From assembly GCA_003242425.1 (NCBI GenBank), contig QGUL01000055.1:1-8386 (forward strand): DNA of 8,386 bases, written 5' to 3'. The notes under the pieces were generated by a model. That model had not been told where the DNA came from. It was given only the letters and a program-made list of their open reading frames with translations, and did not search any database. This DNA is from Pseudomonadota bacterium. GTDB lineage: Bacteria > Pseudomonadota > Gammaproteobacteria > Burkholderiales > SG8-39. Positions 1 to 4,496 of this stretch are shown here, one piece after another. Numbering within the stretch: position 1 is the first letter of the stretch; every line of letters starts with the position of its first letter. The position numbers were made by a program, and so were the translations under genes.

Positions 1-309
1 GCCACTCTTCAGATACGCCAATATCGGATTCGTAATTTCCTCATCGTCTGGTGTGGCGATAGTTTGTATTCCAATCACTCGCTTATCTATTTCTGCCACA
101 TCCGACTCAAGCTTTTCAAAGAGTTCTTTATATGTAATTTTTGTTCCCTGCTCAGTCTCATATCGAATGGCGTTAGCCAGACGTAGCGACGCGTTCTTAA
201 CATGATGGCTCACGGCTTCTTTGAATTTGTACCGCTCATAATTGATGTACCCGAAGTAGCCACCGACCGCAATTACTACTCCGATAATCGCCCATAGAAA
301 TTTTTGCAT
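1..309 (-). CDS. Small membrane-anchored protein of unknown function, partial (C-terminus beyond left edge)
   Basis: 103 codons are open from ATG (309-307) to the window edge with no stop, so the protein is incomplete. The start is supported by a strong Shine-Dalgarno sequence AGGGAGG (314-320) four bases upstream. Residues 4-22 form a hydrophobic helix, probably an uncleaved N-terminal anchor or a signal anchor. It is followed by a charged, mostly helical stretch (about 24-82) rich in Lys, Glu and Asp, then an acidic turn (TPDDEE, 86-91). I recognise no domain. The most likely topology is one membrane helix with a soluble tail in the periplasm. Base composition is about 42% GC over 1-400, far below the neighbouring genes, and codons such as ATA, AAA and TTA-type are frequent, which suggests horizontal acquisition. 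It lies downstream of the HD-GYP gene on the same strand with a 91-bp gap, so it may have its own promoter. Confidence 0.72.
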   Translation of the reverse strand, partial: MQKFLWAIIGVVIAVGGYFGYINYERYKFKEAVSHHVKNASLRLANAIRYETEQGTKITYKELFEKLESDVAEIDKRVIGIQTIATPDDEEITNPILAYLKSG

Positions 310-400
310 TTTTCCTCCCTAACAATACTTGAATGGACGTTATAACTTTTTCTGACGAGATTAGTTTTTAGTATCCGAATATATCCACATCGTCTCTGTA
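310..400 (-). promoter_or_regulatory. AT-rich gap with candidate promoter for the leftmost gene
   Basis: This gap separates the stop of the HD-GYP gene from the start of the leftmost gene. On the minus strand a TATAAC hexamer (339-344) matches the -10 consensus at five of six positions and would place transcription start about 20-25 bases before the ATG. No convincing -35 hexamer is seen 16-18 bases upstream of it. I see no hairpin plus T-run terminator behind the HD-GYP gene, so read-through is also possible. Confidence 0.3.
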
Positions 401-3337
401 TTAACGATAGGCCACTACGTCGCTCACATCAATTTGGCCCGGCTCCAGAAACCGCTCTGCATATTCTCTCCACACTCCCGAGTCGATGAAAAGCTCATAT
501 AAGTCCGGATCGATGTGCCCCTCGTCCTTCATCCGCTGCATGATGCGTAACGACTCGGACAGCGTCTTCGCCTTCTTGTAGGGCCTATCCGAAGCGGTGA
601 GCGCCTCGAAGATGTCGGCAATGGCCATGATGCGCGCGGGGATGCTCATCTGCTCGCGCTTGAGGCCTTTCGGATAGCCCTTGCCGTCCACCCGCTCGTG
701 ATGGCCGCCCGCGTACTCGGGCACGTTGCGCAGCTCCTTGGGGAAGGGAAGCTGCTCCAGCATCACGATGGTCTGCACGATGTGGTGGTTGATGATGTAG
801 CGCTCTTCCTCGGTCAGGGTGCCGCGCGGGATGCGCAGGTTGTGCAGCTCGCCGAGGTTGTACTTGTAGCGCGGCGGTTGCAGGTTGAACTTGCCCGCCG
901 TCTTCGCGACGGCCTGCTCCTCTTCCGGCGTGCGCTCGATGAGGTGTTCCAGCTTGTCGTCGAGCAAGCGTTCCGTGACCGGCAGCGGCTGTCTGGGCGT
1001 GCGCGCCTTGCGCGCCAGCTCGTCCATGGACAGGCCGATGCGGTCGTCCAGCGTGCGCTGCCAGGTGCGTTGCGCGATACGCTCCAGCCGCTCGACGTCT
1101 TCCGGCCGCATGGATTCGCCGCCCACGTTGCAGCGTGCGACGAAGGCGAAGTCGTCGTCCAGTTCGCCGATGCGGCGTTCGTACTCCGCCTGCAAAGCTT
1201 TCACGTCGCTGCCTTTCAGGAGCGCTTCCAGCATTTCGATGCGCGCGTCGCGCTTGAGCACTTCGAAGCGCATGCGGATCTCGTGCAGGCGGTTGTAGAA
1301 GGTTTCGAGTTTGGTGGCTTTGTCGACCACGTACTCGGGCGTGACGATCTTGCCGCAGTCGTGCAACCAGCTCGCGACCTGAAGCGCCTCCCATTCGTCT
1401 TCGCTGAGATTGAAATCGCGGAACGGGCCCGTCCGCGCTTCGCACGCGGCGCGCGCGAGCAATTGCGTCAACGCCGGCACGCGCTGGCAATGCCCGCCGG
1501 TGTAGGGTGACTTGGCGTCGATCGCGCCGGCCACCAGCTTGATGAAGGAATCGAGTAGACGCTTGCGGCCTTCGATGAGATGCCGGGTTTCGATGACGAC
1601 GGCCGCCACGCCGGAGAGCGCTTCGACGAAGGCGAGCCGCGCGCCGCTGGGCGTATCGCTCTTCAGGGTGAAGAGCACCAGTACGCCGACGCGATCGCCG
1701 TCGCGCTGCTGCAGCGGGATGGCGACGGCGTTCAAGCTCTGCTGCGGCCACAGGGCCTGGTAGGACGAAAGCTCCGGGCAGCGCTGCGCCGCGAGGTCGA
1801 TGACCGATGTCTCGCCGTTCCGGAAGGCCGCTGCGATGGGCGAATCGCCGGCGGCCGGAAGTTCACGCTTTTCCTTCTCCAGGGGCCGGCCGTCGCCGTC
1901 CATCAGTGCGGCCGGGGTGAGCACGGCCTCGTCCTGATCGGCCAGATAGACCACACCGCCGACCGCATCCACGGCGCGGCAGGTCTCCTGCACCACGCGC
2001 CGCAACAGCCGGTCGTAGTTGGGCTCTTCGGCCAGCGAGGTCACTACGTCGAGGAAGTTGCGGATGGTGTCGCGCGTCATCGCCATGGCCTGTGCGAGCT
2101 GATCCACCTCCCGGATGGTGGAGCGCTCGGCCGCCGGGCCGTCGAAGTGGAAAGCGCGGACTTCGTTGGCCTGGGCCGTCACCCGGTGGATGCCGCGGGT
2201 CACGCGCCGCGCAGCCAGCATGGTGAGCGGAATAGCGCACACCAGCAGGGCGAGCGACATCAGCAGGTGCTGTTCGCGGGTCGTGCGCAAGTCCTGCAGC
2301 AGCTCGTCCAGCGGCACGGCGGTGGCGACATAGAGCGGGCCGCGGGCGGTGTCGATGGCGCGGACCGCGCTCTTCCATTGCCGGCCGTCCACGTTCAGGT
2401 CGGTCACGCTTCCGGAGGCGGAAACCGAGGCCGACAGCGCGGCGAAGAAGGGATCGCCGCTTTCCGCCAGGGTGGTCTTGAGGAAACTTCCATCCTCCTC
2501 GCGGCGGGCGAGCTGCGCCACGGCATCGGAACGGGCGAGCACGTAGCCCTGCTCGTCGTAGAGCACGATGCGCATCCCCGGCAGGACGGAAAGCTCGGCG
2601 AGCCGTGTGGACAGCCGCTCCAGGGTGATGTCGATGCCCACCACGCTCCGCGCGCTGGCGCGCTTGGCGATGGTCACGCCGGCCACCCGGGTGCTGAAGA
2701 AGGTATAGGGCTCGGTGAAGACCTGTTTGCCGGGCGTCGCGGCAAGGTCGTACCAGATCCGGGTGCGCGGGTCGAAGTCGTACTCGTCCACCCGCCGGCG
2801 CGCCACTTCCTCCAGCCGCTCGTCGAAGAAGAGGTACAGCGGGCGCAAAGGAGCGTCCGACGCACGCTCGATGCTCTGGATCATGTAGAGCGCGTTTGCC
2901 GGGGCGGCGAACAGCGCCCGGTCGGCGTCCTCCGCCAGCTTGCGGAAGAGGAAGAAGTCGCCGTCGGCGTAACCCGCGTAGATGGCCTCGATCTGCGGGT
3001 AAGCCTCGAAGGCCTGCCGAAGCAGGGGCAACGCCTGCAAGCGCCCGTTCAGGCTGCGGGCCTCGACGAAAGGCTGCAGCGCCAGGATGTCTGCGAAACG
3101 GCTGACCGGCTCCAGGGTCTGGTGGAGGCTGGTATGAGTCTCCTGGGTAATGTGACTGAACACCCGGTCCGTCGCCGAGAGCGCCAGATCCCGCCCCTGC
3201 GCATAGCCGAACCAGGTGATGGCCCCGCCCATCGCCAGGAACAGCAGGGAGAACAGGACAGACAGGTGGACGTAGAGCGGATAAGACCGGTGGGACGACG
3301 GCGCGGCAGCCGCCCGTGGAAGCGCGCGTGTTTCCAT
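401..3337 (-). CDS. Membrane-bound dCache-HAMP-GAF-HD-GYP protein, probable c-di-GMP phosphodiesterase (paralog 1)
   Basis: 978 aa. Predicted role: hydrolysis of cyclic di-GMP to pGpG or GMP in response to a periplasmic signal. Domains in order: TM1 about 20-44; periplasmic double-Cache-like sensor about 50-345 (R193, W195, Y196 of an RxWY motif, then FTEPY to Y211, then VVGID to D236); TM2 about 356-376; HAMP-like linker 377-432; GAF-like domain about 437-583; HD-GYP domain about 595-978. Catalytic residues are all visible: H616 in TGGHCQRV, H659-D660 and K663 in LHDCGK, H852 in INHH, H879-H880 with D884-G885-x-G887-Y888-P889 (HHE..DGxGYP), and D908 in ADIFEALTASDRPY. HD and H852 are about 190 residues apart, against roughly 30 in ordinary HD-GYP domains, because of a charged helical insert (about 685-830). 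The ATG start precedes TM1 at the expected distance; the ribosome site is weak (GGGGG nine bases upstream, GAAGGG nearly abutting). Phosphodiesterase activity is inferred from the family. Confidence 0.93.
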   Translation of the reverse strand: METRALPRAAAAPSSHRSYPLYVHLSVLFSLLFLAMGGAITWFGYAQGRDLALSATDRVFSHITQETHTSLHQTLEPVSRFADILALQPFVEARSLNGRLQALPLLRQAFEAYPQIEAIYAGYADGDFFLFRKLAEDADRALFAAPANALYMIQSIERASDAPLRPLYLFFDERLEEVARRRVDEYDFDPRTRIWYDLAATPGKQVFTEPYTFFSTRVAGVTIAKRASARSVVGIDITLERLSTRLAELSVLPGMRIVLYDEQGYVLARSDAVAQLARREEDGSFLKTTLAESGDPFFAALSASVSASGSVTDLNVDGRQWKSAVRAIDTARGPLYVATAVPLDELLQDLRTTREQHLLMSLALLVCAIPLTMLAARRVTRGIHRVTAQANEVRAFHFDGPAAERSTIREVDQLAQAMAMTRDTIRNFLDVVTSLAEEPNYDRLLRRVVQETCRAVDAVGGVVYLADQDEAVLTPAALMDGDGRPLEKEKRELPAAGDSPIAAAFRNGETSVIDLAAQRCPELSSYQALWPQQSLNAVAIPLQQRDGDRVGVLVLFTLKSDTPSGARLAFVEALSGVAAVVIETRHLIEGRKRLLDSFIKLVAGAIDAKSPYTGGHCQRVPALTQLLARAACEARTGPFRDFNLSEDEWEALQVASWLHDCGKIVTPEYVVDKATKLETFYNRLHEIRMRFEVLKRDARIEMLEALLKGSDVKALQAEYERRIGELDDDFAFVARCNVGGESMRPEDVERLERIAQRTWQRTLDDRIGLSMDELARKARTPRQPLPVTERLLDDKLEHLIERTPEEEQAVAKTAGKFNLQPPRYKYNLGELHNLRIPRGTLTEEERYIINHHIVQTIVMLEQLPFPKELRNVPEYAGGHHERVDGKGYPKGLKREQMSIPARIMAIADIFEALTASDRPYKKAKTLSESLRIMQRMKDEGHIDPDLYELFIDSGVWREYAERFLEPGQIDVSDVVAYR

Positions 3338-3367
3338 ACCCTTCTTCCCCCAAGAAGAGAAGGACCA

Positions 3368-3380
3368 ACGTGCAACACGT
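3368..3380. promoter_or_regulatory. 13-bp perfect inverted repeat upstream of HD-GYP paralog 1, candidate operator
   Basis: ACGTG-CAA-CACGT is a perfect 5-bp dyad with a 3-bp centre, 31 bases upstream of the HD-GYP start codon. Its position fits a regulator binding site in the core promoter or leader of that gene. A dyad this short occurs by chance, so the regulatory role is only inferred. Confidence 0.25.
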
Positions 3381-3419
3381 CGCGCCGGCGGAAAAGGAAA
3401 TTTTTCCCTTTACCGGTTA

Positions 3420-3605
3420 TCACCCCCTGACCAGCGAGGCGATCGATTTTTGTCGCGTGGTAGCGAGAAGCCTTCGTCGTGATTCCTGCGAGGCCAAATT
3501 TTTGAACTCGGTACCGGACTTTATGAGCCGCTCAAAAACCCGCAGAAAAAGCGCGAGGGATTCCGAAGCCGTTCCATTCCCGAATTTTCCGTCCCTCTCA
3601 GACAT
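3420..3605 (-). CDS. Doubtful small ORF, 61 aa, unknown function
   Basis: An ATG at 3605-3603 is preceded by GAGG (3611-3614) with a 5-base spacer, a good ribosome-binding arrangement, and the frame runs 61 codons to TGA at 3422-3420. It ends 82 bases upstream of HD-GYP paralog 1 on the same strand, so the two could share a transcript. The peptide is basic and Ser/Leu/Arg rich, with a possible amphipathic helix at about residues 14-30 and no hydrophobic membrane segment. I recognise no family. Length and composition are compatible with a chance ORF in a less GC-rich spacer; the only positive evidence is the ribosome site and the lack of another gene there. Confidence 0.22.
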   Translation of the reverse strand: MSERDGKFGNGTASESLALFLRVFERLIKSGTEFKNLASQESRRRLLATTRQKSIASLVRG

Positions 3606-3630
3606 GGGTTCCTCAGCCTCTGCCTTTGGC

Positions 3631-3659
3631 TTGATTGCGCTTTTTTCAGTGCACCTAAT
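3631..3659 (+). promoter_or_regulatory. Candidate sigma-70-type promoter for the glycine-zipper gene
   Basis: TTGATT (3631-3636) and CCTAAT (3654-3659) are separated by exactly 17 bases; each matches four of six consensus positions. Transcription from here would give a leader of about 110 bases that contains the inverted repeat at 3693-3707. No better pair was found closer to the start codon. Confidence 0.25.
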
Positions 3660-3692
3660 CGTCTGCTACCGATTGTTTCCGCTCCCTACCCA

Positions 3693-3707
3693 GTAACGTA
3701 CGGTTAC
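3693..3707. promoter_or_regulatory. Operator-like inverted repeat GTAAC-N5-GTTAC
   Basis: GTAAC (3693-3697) and GTTAC (3703-3707) are perfect inverted half-sites around the centre GTACG, about 70 bases upstream of the glycine-zipper ATG. The layout resembles operators of small dimeric repressors such as TetR-type proteins, but no regulator gene lies in the window, so this rests on shape alone. Confidence 0.3.
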
Positions 3708-3777
3708 AAACTCGCCTCCACCGCGGATCGCGCAGCGTTTTAATAGGCCTGTCCTCATTCACGGAACGAAGGCCATC

Positions 3778-4425
3778 ATGGAAAAGAACGCGACCCGTAC
3801 TCATCCGTTGATTCTTGCCGCGGCGGCTTCCGTCATCGTGTTCGCGGCGGTGGGCAGCGCGGCGCTGCTCGGCTGGCTGCCTTCCTCGCACGGCAAACAG
3901 GAAGCCGAGGCGGTCGCGGCCGCAACGTCCGCTCCGCAGACACAGCAGCCCGTTATCGAGGCCCCTGCTCCGGCTCCCGCACCGGCGCAGCCCAAGCCGG
4001 TGGCGCGCAAGAGCGAGCCGCAGCCCGCACCCGCGAAGGTCGTGAAGGCGGTTCATCGTGAGCCTGTTCGCGTCGCCTCGAAGCCCGCGATCTGCACGAG
4101 TTGCGGCGTGGTGGAATCGGTGCGCGAGGTGACGGAAGCCGGCGAGGGCACGGGCCTGGGTGCCGTGATCGGCGGTGTGACGGGCGGCGTGGTGGGCCGG
4201 CAGTTCGGCGGCGGCCGCGGCAAGGATGTGATGACCGTGGTCGGCGCGGTGGGCGGCGGCATCGCCGGCCACCAGATCGAGAAACGCGTGCGCGGAACGA
4301 AGTACTACGAAGTGACGGTGCGTTTCGAGGACGGCCGCACCGAGGTGTACCGGGAAGACGCGGCGGCCTGGAACGTCGGCGACCGCGTGAAGCTCGTCAA
4401 CGGCCGCCTGACGCACCGCGTCTGA
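3778..4425 (+). CDS. Glycine-zipper 2TM-type cell-envelope protein
   Basis: 215 aa. An N-terminal hydrophobic helix (about 10-33) anchors the protein in the inner membrane; no lipobox Cys follows it, so it is not an obvious lipoprotein. A flexible Pro/Ala-rich spacer (about 52-87, with repeated PA units) follows. Then comes a Cys pair C106-x-x-C109 in CTSCG, directly before VVESVREV. The glycine-zipper segment spans about 123-165, with GLGAVIGGVTGGVVG and VGAVGGGIAGHQIEK as two short Gly-spaced helices joined by a Gly/Arg loop. A C-terminal beta-rich tail (176-213, YEVTVRFEDGRTEVY to VGDRVKLVNGRL) closes it. This matches SlyB/YMGG-like glycine-zipper proteins, thought to sit in or brace the envelope; the precise role is unknown. 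The ATG has CGAAGG (3767-3772) five bases upstream. It is transcribed alone, convergent with HD-GYP paralog 2 and divergent from paralog 1, with its own terminator. Confidence 0.88.
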   Translation: MEKNATRTHPLILAAAASVIVFAAVGSAALLGWLPSSHGKQEAEAVAAATSAPQTQQPVIEAPAPAPAPAQPKPVARKSEPQPAPAKVVKAVHREPVRVASKPAICTSCGVVESVREVTEAGEGTGLGAVIGGVTGGVVGRQFGGGRGKDVMTVVGAVGGGIAGHQIEKRVRGTKYYEVTVRFEDGRTEVYREDAAAWNVGDRVKLVNGRLTHRV

Positions 4426-4445
4426 GTCAAGGTTCTCCCAGAGTT

Positions 4446-4473
4446 GCCACGGCGTCTCCGCCGTGGCTTTTTT
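4446..4473 (+). terminator. Rho-independent terminator of the glycine-zipper gene
   Basis: A perfect 9-bp stem GCCACGGCG (4446-4454) and CGCCGTGGC (4459-4467) with loop TCTC is followed by six T (4468-4473). It starts 21 bases after the TGA stop. On the minus strand the hairpin is followed by no T-run, so it should act only on plus-strand transcripts, not on the convergent HD-GYP gene. Confidence 0.92.
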
Positions 4474-4496
4474 GTTGCCGCTTTGGTCGCAGCCGA

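Larger units (their letters stand above)
3338..3777. other. 440-bp intergenic region between divergent genes
   Basis: This stretch separates the divergent starts of HD-GYP paralog 1 (minus) and the glycine-zipper gene (plus). It is roughly 50% GC by hand count of three lines, clearly lower than both flanking genes. It holds a doubtful 61-codon minus-strand ORF, a candidate plus-strand promoter, and two short perfect inverted repeats, listed separately. A weak A/T-rich dyad (AAAAGGAAA and TTTCCCTTT, 3392-3411) is also present. I see no RNA gene, insertion-sequence end or CRISPR-like repeat in it. Confidence 0.7.

Noticed and set aside
3385..3415. Flagellar sigma-28-type promoter upstream of HD-GYP paralog 1 (TAAA followed by GCCG on the minus strand)
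   Set aside because: The spacer is 19 bases instead of 15 and the -10 part reads GCCGGCGC, not GCCGATAA.
1580..3430. 616-codon open frame on the plus strand opposite HD-GYP paralog 1
   Set aside because: It is antisense to a clear multi-domain gene, its translation is His/Gly/Arg/Val-rich without any fold, and such long antisense frames are common in high-GC genes.
3655..4416. 253-codon open frame on the minus strand over the glycine-zipper gene
   Set aside because: The plus-strand frame has recognisable domains, a ribosome site and a terminator; the minus frame is His/Arg-rich with no recognisable domain.
4446..4467. Bidirectional terminator serving the convergent HD-GYP gene as well
   Set aside because: Read on the minus strand the hairpin is followed by AACTCTGG and has no T-run, so only plus-strand termination is supported.
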